Part shown: piece after piece, positions 48,370 through 59,641 of the stretch | How positions within the stretch are numbered: position 1 is the first letter of the stretch | Layout of the letters: every line of letters starts with the position of its first letter | Source: Wyeomyia smithii | Taxonomy: Eukaryota > Arthropoda > Insecta > Diptera > Culicidae | Assembly: GCF_029784165.1 (NCBI RefSeq) | Contig: NC_073695.1 | Span: 91,209,902-91,273,901 of the forward strand | Direction of reading: 5' to 3' | DNA length: 64,000 bases | Notes under the pieces: generated by a model | Database searches by the model: none | What the model was told of the DNA's origin: nothing | What the model saw: only the letters and a program-made list of their open reading frames with translations | Translations under genes and position numbers: made by a program

Positions 48370-48399
48370 GTTGAGGAAAGTCTTTGGAAAACTGAATTT

Positions 48400-50760
48400 T
48401 ATGGGCTGTGAGACAGTCGTGTTTTTTTTTTTTCAAGAGAGCTCTTGTTCGAAACAATATGTGTATACATTGGTTGTTGACTGTGTACTGGTTTAATCCA
48501 TTGGGATTCAGTTTCGGGAATTGGAGCTGGCACGAAATAATACTGCAGACAGCAATGTTTGATCAAGTGTGCATGCATCGTTGGTTGCAAAATGCGAATA
48601 AAACTGTGACCAAATATTTTCAGCCTGATTTATTATAAAATATTAGTATCTGTGATGCCGTTGTACACTTTCTTGTTCATAGTGCTTGTTATCGATTCAT
48701 CTCTTACCATCAAATAGACTGTTTGAAATTCTAAGCCTGTTTGACTCACTACACCAGTGGCTTTCTCACGTTTTAGTCCAAGTATCAAATTCCAATTCAA
48801 ATTTATCCCACTAACAACTAATATGCAGAGTAACTACAATTTGGTCACTCACAGTGGTTCAATAGGGCAAAAAGTGGAACTTGATTCCATACCGCCTTTC
48901 ACCTCCATTCCAGCTTAATAATGTCTCCGGAACAATTGTTTGCATGATTAATCTGCATAACTACAAATTATCAAAAATTATGCAGCGTTTACTATATTAA
49001 AAATACAAAAACTAACTTTTTTGTGTTAAGAAATAGAGGAATATTTCGTTGAAGAAAGTTGTAGAATGTTTAAAAACATGAAACTTTGCTGAACAAACGA
49101 AAATCCTCTCTTCATTGGGCAGAAAGTTATAAAGTATGTTAGGTGGAAGTTACTTAAAAATAAGTTTTTTGTACTGTTGCATGTTGGTTACATTTTACAA
49201 GAAAATGTTGTTCGAAGGAATTGTTAACAAACCATTTTTCTATCTTTTAACACAAAAAGTTAGTAGTTTTAATATATGAAAACTTTCTGTAACATATGCT
49301 CGCCGTACTCTAATATTGGATTGGGACAAATAGAACCTACAAGAGTTTTTAGTACTTGAGCTTAACTTCAAGGAAAAGTATTGACATCATGATTCGACTT
49401 GCCCCATTTTACTCATACGTTCTTGAAATTATCGAAAAAATAAGTTAAAATATTATATAACTTTGTAAGGAAAAGTCCTCGAGATGTATAATCTTTGGCA
49501 AAAATATTTGTTTTGTGTACCCTAAAAATTCCTCTGAATAATGTTTTCTTGTAAACAGAAGTTAACTATATGTGTTCAGATGACTTCTAGTGATTAATTT
49601 TTGAAGATATCGCTTACGGGTGAAGAATTACTAATGTTTAGATTTTGGTAATATACGTTATTCAAATGGGGAAAATGAAAAGAAATATCTCCTGGTTTCA
49701 CTTGAAACAGCAACTAGTGTACATTTAGTAGAAAAATGATGATAAGGTATTTCTTAAAACTAAATAAAACTAGTTTATTCTGATATTTTTATGTCAATAA
49801 GATAAGGTTTTTACAGTTATAGTTTGTTTATTTAGTAAAAATACTGTCAGGACGGATTTAGAATGCGGGTAGAGATGCCTTGACCATGAACTCACACATC
49901 TCAAGGCTTCCACAAAAGGTAACCTTCAAAAACATGAGCCTTAAAATAACAAGACCCATATTTAAACGGTCTCCCAGCACCCTTTTAGTGCTCAGACATA
50001 TATTCTACATATTCTTCGGCAAAGGTATTGTTAGGGCAGTCAACAACTTGTAAAAACTTGTGCTAGTAATATTCGCCATTTTGAAACAGATTCAACAACT
50101 TACGACTGATAATTGCTTTAGTAAAATTGAGTATATCGGCTTTCCAGTCATCTGCTTATCAAAACGAAAATTTATTTTCTATTTCCGACGTTTCGATTGA
50201 ATATAAAATCTTTTTCAAGGATTCTACAAATAGACAAGTTGTTACAAAAATTCTATAATTAGAAAACAGTCACTTACAGAAAGGATATCGTTTTATGTCT
50301 AATAGCTTTATGTTTTGAGCATCAACGGTCAAAGATTGAATTGTGGCTAGCATTCGTTTACTGTAACCGGGTAATGAGGGCAGAAAAATTATAATTGTAG
50401 GACAGATTTTCTAAATAAAAGTATTAACCGTTTGAGTTCATCTGCAAGCTCAATGGGTTTCCGTGGCAAACGCTTCAGACAACTGTCATGCTCCAAAAAA
50501 CATTTTTCGTTTATTTTGGCGATGCTCGTTTTTGTTTTTAAATTCGAGGTTTTGTAAACTAGTAAAAGTTACCTATGATCGATATCGTGTTTCAAATTTG
50601 TAGTATAGAGGTCGCTGCACCAAGTTTCGACCGTTACAGCGTCTCTACAGCACATGTTTACTCACGACTTCCATTTGTTTAGTCGATTAGCCGTTCTCGT
50701 TGTGTACGTTCTTTGTTTGAGTTTTTTGATACTTTTTAACTGTGAGTTATACTCAAAAGT
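48400..50760. other. Long non-genic stretch
   Basis: No gene, RNA or clear transposon is visible across 2.3 kb of A/T-rich sequence. Small frames near 48,400-48,640 have no support. The first few hundred bases may hold the promoter of the minus-strand gene at 48,064-48,369. Confidence 0.45.
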
Positions 50761-50780
50761 ACTTAAATATTAGTGTGAGG

Positions 50781-50938
50781 TTGAGTTTTACGTGGGATCG
50801 GACGCCAACCGCGTCAAAGTCACTGAGCGTCGCATGTCTGATACCGTGAAAGAGGGTAGGCGCAGCCTTAGATCAGATAAAAAAAAGGAAGAAGAGGAAG
50901 AAAAGGCCAGAAAGGACAACTTTACGGCTCAGGGGTAG
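50781..50938 (+). other. Short highly charged ORF, possible exon or gene fragment
   Basis: After a stop near 50,768 the frame reads GSDANRVKVTERR, then MSDTVKEGRRSLRSD, then KKKEEEEEKARKDNFTAQG and a stop at about 50,938. The bias (KE-rich, regular third positions) looks coding. It is preceded by about 100 bp resembling a 5' UTR and followed by typical MITE-like sequence, so it may be the first exon of a truncated gene or a processed fragment. Family unknown. Confidence 0.25.
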
Positions 50939-51590
50939 CTGACTGAAGGTGAAAAAAATATTAGGGGCTTTACTGTAGCAATTCTTAAGATTTATAGCAA
51001 TTTGAAACTTTAAACGCGTTTTTCTCAAAACCATGTTTTCAAAATCGGCGAGCAGTAGAACTGAAAAAGTTTACATCCGATTGACTTGAAATTTTAACTG
51101 TAGCTTCTTAATTAGATTATCTAGTGAAGAACACACGATTTTAGCGATTGATTGACAACAACTAAAGTTATAAACAATCAAAGTCGGGTTTTTTTTGTCG
51201 AAGCAGAACTTTTTTTTTCAAACCGTTGCCATTTTGCGAAGAAAAATTCTAAAAATAAAATCATGTGTACTTCACTAGCGACACTAATGTAGATAATGAA
51301 AAACATTTTTGTTTTGGTTATAGGTGGAGTTGGGCACGACTTCTATTGCTCGCCGCGGAACAACTTTTAAAAAAAGCGGTTCACGGCAATCGCTGCACAG
51401 CCGCCATTTTGTAACAAAAATAGCAATGAAAATATTTTTTCTTTCCTGCAAGAGTTGCTCAATCAAATGATATATTATTTATATACCTTACATTTCAAAT
51501 GTCCTGTAAAAAATTCATGAAAAAAGCCTTGTTTTTTTGAGCATTTGGTAGATATTACCCCTTAAGCGTACTTCAAACCTTTCGATTCGC
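50939..51590. other. A/T-rich repeat-like sequence, no gene
   Basis: GAAACTTTAAACGCGTTTTTCTC near 51,003 resembles GAAACTTTACACGCGATTATCTC at 54,270 inside the TTAA-flanked MITE, and ATTACCCCTTAA near 51,556 resembles that MITE's end. It is probably a related, decayed element. Confidence 0.4.
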
Positions 51591-52075
51591 GACGCGGCTC
51601 TAAAGGCAAAGTGTTCCGCCTGGTTTGTTCAGCAAACCCTGAAACGAGCTGGGCTTCGCGTATTCAAGATCCGGAAACACCGAACCGGTATGATCAACAA
51701 AACACGGCGACAAAATCCCGCGGAAAGAAACTGTATCGAGAGTGGTTAACGAAAGCGATGTGTGTGTGGTTATGGATGACGAAACCTACATCAAAGCAGA
51801 CGCAAAGCAGATTCCGGGGCTGGAGTTCTACGTTGCCAAATCACGGAAGACATCAGGAAGAAGAAAGTGAAGAAATTCGCCAAAAAATTCTTGCTCTGAC
51901 AGGCCATATACCTATGCGGTAAACTGGGTAAACCGTACATCAAAACGGGTGCCATCAACAGCAAAATTTACCGCACCGAGAGCCCGATTCTCTCTCTAAT
52001 GATGGGTTAGTTGGAAACATTCTTTGAAGAATATTATGTGTTGCAGCATTTTTAGTGAGGTAAGATTGAACGAAA
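51590..52075 (+). pseudogene. Tc1/mariner-type transposase remnant
   Basis: Frames across 51,600-52,000 give QQTLKRAGLRVFKIRKHRT, then GKKLYREWLTK, then VVMDDETYIKADAKQIPG (first catalytic Asp), FYVAKSR and RQKILALTGHI. The same DDETYIKAD motif is in the transposase at 57,150-57,200 on the minus strand. The N-terminal helix-turn-helix and the last two acidic residues were not found; frameshifts are frequent. Inverted termini were not identified. Confidence 0.65.
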
Positions 52076-52854
52076 ACCCTAATGGTCGAGTCGAACATGT
52101 TTGGTAATTTTAATATTATTTTCGTCTTAGACAACGCACATCTCTAATTTTAACATATTTTATGTAAAAAAACACGATCTTTCGAATGGAATATAAAATT
52201 TGAGGTAGGTTGGTGGGCACCTATTCAAAAATCAATTTTTCTAAAAGAATGCAAAATGGCGGCCAAATCCAGTATAGCGACTATCTACTTTGATATTTGC
52301 AAAAGAAGGCCCTATCTTTTCCCTTTCTAATGATATGTTGGTTTAGGTAATTTCATTGAGAAATTTAAAGCAATTTTGGTGAGCCAAGTTTTAAAGAAAA
52401 ACGAAAAATTTTAAAAAAGTAAAGTAAAAGTTTCCTGTTAACGGGGGGTCCATCAATTTGATCAACCAAATGCAGTTTCTTTACTTGTTCAACATGGGCT
52501 TCCAAAAAAACATAACATAAATCGTTTTTAATACCATCATGTAAATAGTGGGCAGGTCTCAGCGGGAATTGCTCATCTGTTGCCTTTCCTGCGGTCCCAT
52601 GGAGGCGAAACATTATGTTGGCCGGACCTGGCATCATGCCATTACGCGCGATCGACGTTGGATTAGTGCAAAGACAATAATGGAGGCCAAAGTTCTAAGA
52701 TCATCCAAGGTGTTTAAGAACGAGTTAGAGTTGAAAAAGAATGGATGTAAGAGACGAACAAGATCGGCTCCACCATTGCACAAAATGTAATGAGGGGTCT
52801 TAAGGGCAAGGTGCAGGCTTTCAGCGATGGAATGAAAATGAAATAAAGAAATTA
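52076..52854. other. Non-genic stretch between transposon remnants
   Basis: A/T-rich sequence with GCAAAATGGCGGCCAAATCC near 52,250. A Gln/Arg-rich frame at 52,548-52,790 contains CLSCGPMEAKHYVGRTWH but no recognisable domain and partly resembles text upstream of RTE endonucleases. Confidence 0.4.
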
Positions 52855-53914
52855 TGCCGAAGCCAGCAGGAGGAATTCAAACCGGTTATTGGAGTATTCA
52901 GCGCACACCGGCTCACGAACGAAAACGGTCTTCGACTTATTGACTTCGCCGCCTCCTAGAACATGAACATACTTCCAGCATAGTACCTGGAGATCTCCAC
53001 AATAGACTGAAACACAAATCGACCACGTTTTGATTGACGGAAGGCACTTCTCGGATATTATCGACATCCGAACCTATCGTGGCGCAAACGTCGATTCTGA
53101 CCACTATCTCCTAATGGTCTAAATGCGGCATAGACTTTTGGTTGTCAACATGATTCGTTACCGTTGTCCGCCACGGTATGATCCAGAGCGACTTAAACTC
53201 CCCGAAGTCGTTACTGAACACATACAAAGCCTTAAGGCTGCGTTGCCGGTTGAAGAAGAGCTTACCGAAGCCCCTCTGGGAGACCGCTGGAGTACTGTGA
53301 AAGCAGCCACTTAAACGCATCTCGCGCGGGGTTTGTGCTGCGAGTTGAAATGTGTCGGGATAAAGATGGAGCAATCTTGATGGATGGTGAGGTGATCGAC
53401 AGGAAATAGCAGCACTACAATAAACCCCTGAATGGGGCAGAATCTGACTACCAGGACGGTGGGGGAAAAGTTTTCTTATGCACAGCAAATAAGGGAGACA
53501 TACCGCTTTCCACAATAAGCGAAGTTAGGGATGCTATCAGGCAGCCCAAGAAAAACAAATCAGCTGAAAACAATGGCATCCCAGTGGGGCTTATCAAGCT
53601 GGGCCCGGATAGGTTAGGTTCCTGTCTGCATCAGCTGATAGTCAGGATCTGGGATACAGAACAACTAACGGAGAAGTGGAAGAAGGAAGTAATATGTCCA
53701 ATAAACAAAAAGGATGACAAGTTACAATGTGAGAACTACCGAGCGATTCTCGATTCGCAACGCAGCCTGTGTTGGCTGCCTGCGAAGGCTTGTGGGAAGT
53801 TATCAAGCCAGTTTTATGGATAGGCGATCGACAACGAACCGAATCTTTACGCTGCGGTAGATCCTCCAAAACCGTCGCGAATGCCAAGTCCCCACGCAAC
53901 ACCTATTCATCCAT
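52855..53914 (+). pseudogene. RTE endonuclease end and RT N-terminal part
   Basis: Broken frames read IQTGYWSIQ, then HVLIDGRHFSDIIDIRTYRGANVDSDHYL (endonuclease Asp-His), YRCPPRYDPERLKLPEVV and PLGDRWSTVK. The RT follows: an open 79-codon frame (53,584-53,823) with GLIKLGPDRLGSCLHQLI, IWDTEQLTEKWKKEVICPI and QCENYRAI. The next 90 bp keep TNRIFTLRQILQNRRE in another frame. It is a decayed relative of 42,840-43,745 plus the RT that copy lacks. Confidence 0.78.
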
Positions 53915-53918
53915 TTAA

Positions 53919-54842
53919 GGGGTTATATACAGGCTTGCCAGATCTACGGATTTATCCGTAGATCTACGGATTTGTTCACTTCTACGGATTTACAAATATA
54001 TGGGAAATCCGTAGAAAAGAAGAAGAAAACACGGGAAATCCGTAGAAATCCATAAAAATCCGTAGAATCTACGGATTTTCACGAAAAAGTTCTGGCATCT
54101 CTGGTTATATACCTTTTTAGTTTTCAAAAAACCGAAAAAAAATTTATTGTATTATCTCCAAATACAACATCTTGAGAACATTTACACAAATTTTCATAAA
54201 GATTTGAGCAATAGGAAGAAAGTTGGAGCGATTTGCAGCGCGCCTCGCAACGGCCGCATAAGCTAAACTTGAAACTTTACACGCGATTATCTCGGAATAG
54301 TGTTATCCGAAAAATGACTTTGCCGTGATCCTGATTGCGGGAAAACTACTGAACCGATTTCCTTCATCTTTTTTTTTAAATTTTCCTTATTAAATTCGCC
54401 GGTCCTTGAACGATCGCTTTTTAAAACATACAATTACATTTTGCCGCAAAAAAAAATTTTAATGCAATTTTCAGCGCTCAAAACGTGCATTTTTTGGGAA
54501 AAACGTTCCCGTTTGCACTGAAAACAAAATACCCATAAAAGCGATCGTTCAAGGACCCGGCACACTTCTAAACTAATGAAATAATATGAGTTTTTTGATT
54601 TCGGTTGACCCGCTGAGTCTCTATCAGGATCACCGCAAGCCTCTGCAAAAAAATAGCGTTTCGGGGAAACGGCCATTACTCCAGTAATAATTGGTATATC
54701 TCAAAATCAAACAAATTTTGTTGTTGTTGATAAACTGTACTTTCAGAAAAATACTTCTTTGATGCAATGAAAATGATGCTATGCACTTAAAAATAGATTC
54801 AAACTTCCCTCATTTTTCTCGACCAAAAAGGTATATAACCCC
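53919..54842. mobile_element. TTAA-flanked MITE inside the RTE element
   Basis: The inverted ends are GGGGTTATATAC (continuing CTTTTTAG after the nested insertion) and, complemented from the right, GGGGTTATATACCTTTTTGG. TTAA lies outside both ends (53,915-53,918 and 54,843-54,846), the target duplication of piggyBac-type and some other transposases. Without the nested element it is about 740 bp. It contains GCGATCGTTCAAGGACC in both orientations (about 54,405-54,420 and 54,540-54,556) and no transposase. Confidence 0.85.
53931..54102. mobile_element. Small MITE nested in the TTAA MITE
   Basis: The 172-bp insert begins AGGCTTGCCAGATC and ends GTTCTGGCATCTCT (imperfect inverted repeats around TGCCAGA), flanked by a perfect 10-bp direct repeat GGTTATATAC (53,921-53,930 and 54,103-54,112). 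The interior is built of CTACGGATTT / AAATCCGTAG repeats in both orientations. A 9-10-bp duplication would suit a Mutator-like transposase; this assignment is an inference. Confidence 0.85.
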
Positions 54843-54846
54843 TTAA

Positions 54847-55159
54847 AGGGCGCTTAAGGCACTATCGACCGTGTAGAGCTATTGAAACTTATGGACGAAA
54901 ATGACTTCCCTGAGAAACTAACAAGACTGATTAAGACCACGATGAATAGTGTACAGTAGTGTGTTGTGATTTTTAGTACGGTATCAAGCCTGTTTGAAAC
55001 ACCAAAATGGGCAAGGCGACAGTCTTTCCTACCTCTCGTTCAACATTGCACTTGAAGGTATTATGAATCGTGCGGCCTTTGTAATGCGAGGCACGATCTT
55101 CAATAAATCCAGGCAGTTCATCTGAAAAGTGAAGCAGAAAATTTTGGATAGAAGGCGAA
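54847..55159 (+). pseudogene. RTE reverse transcriptase, middle segment
   Basis: It reads YRPCRAIETYGRK in one frame and then TIDRVELLKLMDENDFPEKL followed by TRLIKTTMNSVQ, and later frames give MGKATVFPTS and a remnant of the downstream palm region. This segment carries the AYDTIDR-type motif A region, whose first residues are damaged. It ends at the TA used by the Tc1 element. Confidence 0.7.
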
Positions 55160-55560
55160 TAAAGGGTGTTTCACTTCAAAGCTGCACAAACAAAATTCAA
55201 TCTCAAAATTCGAGATTTCATCCGACTGCCACCAAATCTTCAGGGAGAATAAAAAAACAATAGGAGCTTGTTTTGGCATCATTCTATTATTTCAATTAAC
55301 CTGTATAACCGAATGCTCGAACCCTAGACTTAATCCCAGCCGAAAGTTTCTGCACGACTTCAGAATCGACCGTTATCAGTGTATTAACCGATGCCCTCTT
55401 CATTTCTTCGACATTATTCACAACTTTAGGTCGTTTTAGAAGGTGTCCCTTCATAATGACCCAGTACTTCTCGATCGGGCGTAGTTCCGGAGTGTCTGGG
55501 GGACTCCGTTCGCCTTGTAACACTTTACCACCTCCTTGGAGTAGTGGCAGAATGCCAAAT

Positions 55561-56035
55561 TGTTACCGGACATTTTTGTTAAATGGAACGGTAACGAATG
55601 TGAGACGTTTTGGTGTGGGTTTTTTTTTGTAAAATTCAATGTTAGATGTAAAATTTTAGTATGTAAGGTAGGTTAAGTAAAGTAGTTTTTTTGTTTTTCT
55701 GGCTCTTTTCTGTTAATTGTTGTTAGTTTATTTTTGTTTGTTGAATTATTTTGTAATTTTGTTTAACATAGTGTAAGTGTACTAACCCGTAAACGAATGT
55801 CAACCGATAATTGGGCTTCGAAAAAATTGCGGAAAAATATTCGATGTTAACGTAACCGTTTGAGGAAGTGAAGGGGCACTGTCCAAAATGCAACCCCTGG
55901 GCCCTTAAAAAAGATTTTTCGTGTCCACCCCGGAACATCCAGACCAGGTGTTGGGGCTTAGCACGAAGGCACTAAAGCCGCCGTAAAACATAACCCAGGG
56001 AAGGGACAGCCTCACTCCTTAAACGGTAATAACCC

Positions 56036-56084
<49 letters not shown>

Positions 56085-56911
56085 TATTTGTAACGGAAAG
56101 ACCGCAACGATAAAAGACGGCAAAAAGACCGCACTAAAATTACCCACCCCAGAGAGGACAAGCGAGAGAAAGAGGACAAGATCGGGAGGGTGACAGATTG
56201 AGGATGGATAGTCTGAAGATAGTCTTCAAGAAAGACAGTCGGAAAAAGTTGAGTTAAAACGCTAATTGGAAAAAGTGATAGCGTTTGGAAAATTGGTGAC
56301 TAGCTTTGTCAACCAGAGTTGCCGGGTGAGCCGGAGGGTCATCTATCCCAGTGCCGAGGTTCGACGTTCGTCAGTGGACGACTATCAAGGCCGTCATTCT
56401 CCACCCCGTGGACTTCACCACTTGGCCACGAGTGAAAGGAATCAACTCCCCGGTGGTTACACCTTTCTCGCCGCTGGAACACGTGGGCGATTTTGAAGAC
56501 GGTCCACCTGGCTCTGAGGTCTTTTACCCTGCTGCGGCGGATCTTCCGTGTGAGCCGTGGGCTACCTCTGGCATCCCGTGTAAGCCGTGGAATTCTTCGG
56601 TACCATCGACATCATCCGGAACGCGTGTGTTCAAGGTGTGTCCCTCTCCTCTTCTTCAGTGCGTCGTTCATCAATGGGCCCCAACGTTCGTCGGTTTGCG
56701 CTGTATCGATGATGCGTAATAAATAGTATATAGCATGAATTTCCCTTTTTTGTATATAAAGAGCCAGTTACCCTTTCCTAAACGTCTTTTGGTCGTTCCG
56801 CTTCGCTAACGGTAAGTCGTCGGGTTGCATGAGTCCCCCAACAGTCGGTTGCCGACCCTGAGATAACCCCATAAAGAGCTAGCTGGGTTGAGTGAGAACT
56901 GAGCACTTATA
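55561..56911. mobile_element. Unclassified LTR-like insertion in the Tc1 transposase
   Basis: The insert begins TGTTACCGGACATTTT and is flanked by AAAT on both sides (55,557-55,560 and 56,912-56,915). Deleting it and one AAAT restores GCCAAATCCGGCC, which codes on the minus strand for the expected FWPDLA. The 1,351 bp contain a (TA)n run (56,040-56,082), a G+C-richer part with an open frame (56,351-56,719) and TGTATATAAAG followed by CAGTTACC near 56,745. These are consistent with a solo LTR, although the right end (CACTTATA) is not a typical CA. Confidence 0.65.
56040..56082. repeat. Short (TA)n microsatellite
   Basis: About 20 TA units, then AGATATTTG, inside the LTR-like insertion. Confidence 0.9.
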
Positions 56912-57727
56912 AAATCCGGCCAGAAGAGTGTCGCACCATCGTGAGCCTAGAGAAAAGGAAGGAGCCGCTCCTGGAGGCACTCTTTTAGATATACCTGCCC
57001 ATTCATAGTGCTATCGGTGACGAACGGAGTGTTCCACTTTCCACACGTGCAAATGACTTGCCAACTTTTTGGCGAATTTCGAGACCTTCCGCGTCCTGAG
57101 GTCCTCGGGAACATCAAACTTATCCTCCGTCACATCACGTACAGCTTTCCAGGAACCTGCTCGAAGTCTGCCTTGATATACGTCTCATCATCTATCACGC
57201 AACAGTGTGGCTTGGTCAACTTTTGATCGTACAGCTTTCGTGTATGACTTTTTGCGGTCGTATTTTGCTTCTCGTCTCGGTTTGAGGACTTCTGGGCCTT
57301 AAACGAACATAGTCCGGCTCGTGTTTTGATGCTCTGCACGAAAGAGGCACTCACGTGCAACTTTTTTGCCACATCTCGAACCGAGCTGTTAGGTTTGCGT
57401 TTGAAGGCAGTAACCACGCGCTTGTGATCATTTTTGTTGAGTTGAGAGCTTTTCCCTCCGGCTTCCGATCTACAGTCAGACGTTTTTTGAAACGTTTTAT
57501 CACACCGGACACCGTAGAATTCGTGATTCCTAGCTTTTTACCGATGTCGCGGGCGGCAGATGCTGATTTTCGACGACATTTTGAAAATTTTTGCGCACCT
57601 GATGAAATCAATTGACAGCATCTAATCAATACGCATATTTATACACAAAATATCATTTAATTTTACCCAACTTATCCATAGTTAGAGCAATATCTGTGTG
57701 TGCAGATTTGAAGTAGAATACCCTTTA

Positions 57728-58045
57728 CATCAAAGACCAAGTATCTGCTAGCAGGGGTTGCCGGGCGCGATAGGACTCGCATAGGCAGTAGCGTAGTGAT
57801 CGACGGAGATGAGTTCGAGGTGGTTGACGAATTTGTGTACCTCGGATCATTGGTTACGTAAGACAACAACTGTAGCAGAGAGATCCGCAGATGTCACAAA
57901 GATCTTGTAGCTGGAAGTCGTGCCTACTACGGACTCCACTAGACGTTGAGGTTTTGCAAACTTCGTTCCCATACCAAGTGTACCGGGTACAAAACGCTCA
58001 TAAGACCGGTAGCCTGTACCTGTACGGCAACGGTTCTCAACCTGG
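57728..58045 (+). pseudogene. RTE reverse transcriptase, C-terminal segment
   Basis: It reads KTKYLLA, then VARDRTRIGSS, IDGDEFEVVDEFVYLGSLVT, REIRRCHKDLVAGSRAYYGL and, after a frameshift, TLRFCKLRSHTKCTGYKTL IRPV in pieces. It matches the start of the 41,086-41,870 fragment (DGETFEVVDEFIYLGTLVT). It ends near 58,045, after which no RTE sequence is seen. Confidence 0.78.
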
Positions 58046-59545
58046 GGTACGCGAAAGAAAAATTAGTAATGGCGGACAAAGCAATTTTTCTTTATGATAC
58101 TTCATTTGAACAATCTAACTTGCTCTTAAAACATGACTGTAGCATTCAAACAAACCATAGCACATAGGGGTATTTGAGATCAAAAGTTGGAATAAATTGC
58201 AAAAATCAAAATTATTATTGAACTCCCATAGTCGACTCCACTAGATTCGTAGATAGTGGGGGTATCCCGTGACAACTGTTTTACTATAATTTGTTTTGTT
58301 TTTGCTCCACCTAAGCTGTCCAAATACAAACTAAAAGCGAAATAGATTTTCAAGACGTAATTTATTGATTTTTCCGGAGACATTTTTATGTATTAGTATT
58401 TTGCCTGTTACAGGTATGGATAGTCAAATGAATGATATGCAATAAGTTTTGAACATTTCAGATAGATGGTTTGGTGTTCAAACAAACAATCACATTTTCA
58501 GGAAGGTATGAGTTTCCTGAAACACGTCCAGAAAAAAAAGTTGCGCATGTTTGCGCATTTATGATATATCATGGTTTTATTCCTGTCAATATATGGGTAA
58601 TTCCATGCGAATTAACTAAAAAACAGTTCAATACTGATAAGTGATTTTCGAATAAAATAGTAAAAGGAATGCAGATAAAATATAAGTTTTGACCGAAAGT
58701 GTTGCTAGATGTATTATTTTTGTTTTTTTTTTTACTAAATTTGCATTTTTAGGTAATTGCAGCCGATTCTATTTTAAACTTGATAGTTTTATTAGTTCCT
58801 CATAAAATTTCAAAAACAAATCTCATGAGATAACCAATAATATTACAGTTTTAAATTTCTCATTTTCCGCCAAACAATTAGATTTATATGAAAATGTCTG
58901 TGAACTTTTTACCTTAAATTCTCTACTAATCTTGCTTCATTTAAATTGCAATCTTTAAAACTTAAGCAGAGAAAGAATTTGCATCAAAAAACGAACTGCA
59001 GAGCGATTTTATTGATTTGATCGGATTAAACCTTTTAATTTGATTAACCCGTAAAGACCCGGGACGGAACTTGTTTTTTGAAAATGCTTGTTCTCAGCAC
59101 TGGAACGGCCGATTTGGGAAAAGTTGGACTTTTGTTCAAAAGGGAATAGTTGCTTTAAGTTTTGGTATAGATGCTACCCCTCTGGACCCCTCCTCATTTT
59201 CGTGAGACGCAAATATGTCAGTGTTTTTTTCTAATTTTTCAAACAGATTGAGCAAACACTGGTAATTTTCATACGTATCAATTGCTCCATGAATCAAATC
59301 ATGTCAGGTGGATGAAATATGGTAAGTAAGAGTGAATTTTAGAGTTTCTAAATTATTTCAGTACAAAATCACAAAACTACGAATTTTCATAAAAATTCAA
59401 ATAAGAAAATCGTTCTTCAAATTTTAAGCTCAACATTTTTGAAGTAAGGTCTCCTGAATCAATATGCGATGAAATATTTATTTTAGCATGCAAATATTTT
59501 GAGAAAAACGTGTTTAAATTCACTACAGAACGTATTTTCACGGAA
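58046..59545. other. Non-genic A/T-rich stretch
   Basis: No gene or clear repeat. It ends at the (TTTA)n tail of the next retrotransposon. Confidence 0.5.
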
Positions 59546-59550
59546 ACCTG

Positions 59551-59552
59551 AT

Positions 59553-59587
<35 letters not shown>

Positions 59588-59590
59588 TTT
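59551..59590 (-). repeat. (AAAT)n 3' tail
   Basis: About ten TTTA units on the plus strand, directly after the short 3' UTR; tails of short repeats mark the 3' end of several non-LTR groups. Confidence 0.9.
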
Positions 59591-59641
59591 CGTCAAGCAA
59601 ATGTAGACTACAGTTATAATAATACAATGCTTTCTTATATT

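Larger units (their letters stand above)
55296..57629 (-). pseudogene. Tc1/mariner transposase, frameshifted and interrupted
   Basis: In order on the minus strand: helix-turn-helix SASAARDIGKKLGITNSTVS with VIKRFKKRLTV (57,600-57,500), a second helical part VVTAFKRKPNSSVRDVAKKL and ASFVQSIKTRAGL (57,415-57,300), first catalytic Asp in VIDDETYIKAD (about 57,190), then VRHR and a TMNGQVYLKE-like segment to FWPD (about 56,920; second Asp). The frame resumes after the insertion with LAFCHYSKEV (55,560) and PELRPIEKYW (Glu, about 55,470), then VKLSAGIKSRVRAFGY to the stop. The layout fits the mosquito ITmD37E group; spacing cannot be measured because of indels. At least three frameshifts are present. 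Confidence 0.85.
55162..57725 (-). mobile_element. Tc1/mariner-type transposon, split by an LTR-like insertion
   Basis: The inverted ends are AAGGGTGTTTCACTTCAAAG with CTGCACA, and from the right AAGGGTATTCTACTTCAAAT with CTGCACA. TA flanks both sides (55,160-55,161; 57,726-57,727). Without the 1.35-kb insertion it is about 1.2 kb, a normal size. It is inserted in the RTE element; the transposase is frameshifted and so the copy is inactive. Confidence 0.88.
52855..58045 (+). mobile_element. RTE-type retrotransposon split by two insertions
   Basis: Three segments belong to one element: 52,855-53,914, 54,847-55,159 and 57,728-58,045. The first ends and the second begins exactly at the TTAA-flanked MITE; the second ends and the third begins exactly at the TA-flanked Tc1 element. 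Removing both insertions joins the RT in order (IKLGPDRLGSCLHQLIV, YDTIDRVELLKLMDENDFP, KTKYLLA, IDGDEFEVVDEFVYLGSLVT). The C-terminus after GYKTLIRPV is lost. Confidence 0.8.

Noticed and set aside
56351..56719. 122-codon Pro/Ser-rich ORF as a host gene
   Set aside because: It lies within an insertion with a target duplication inside a transposon and has no recognisable domain or start context.
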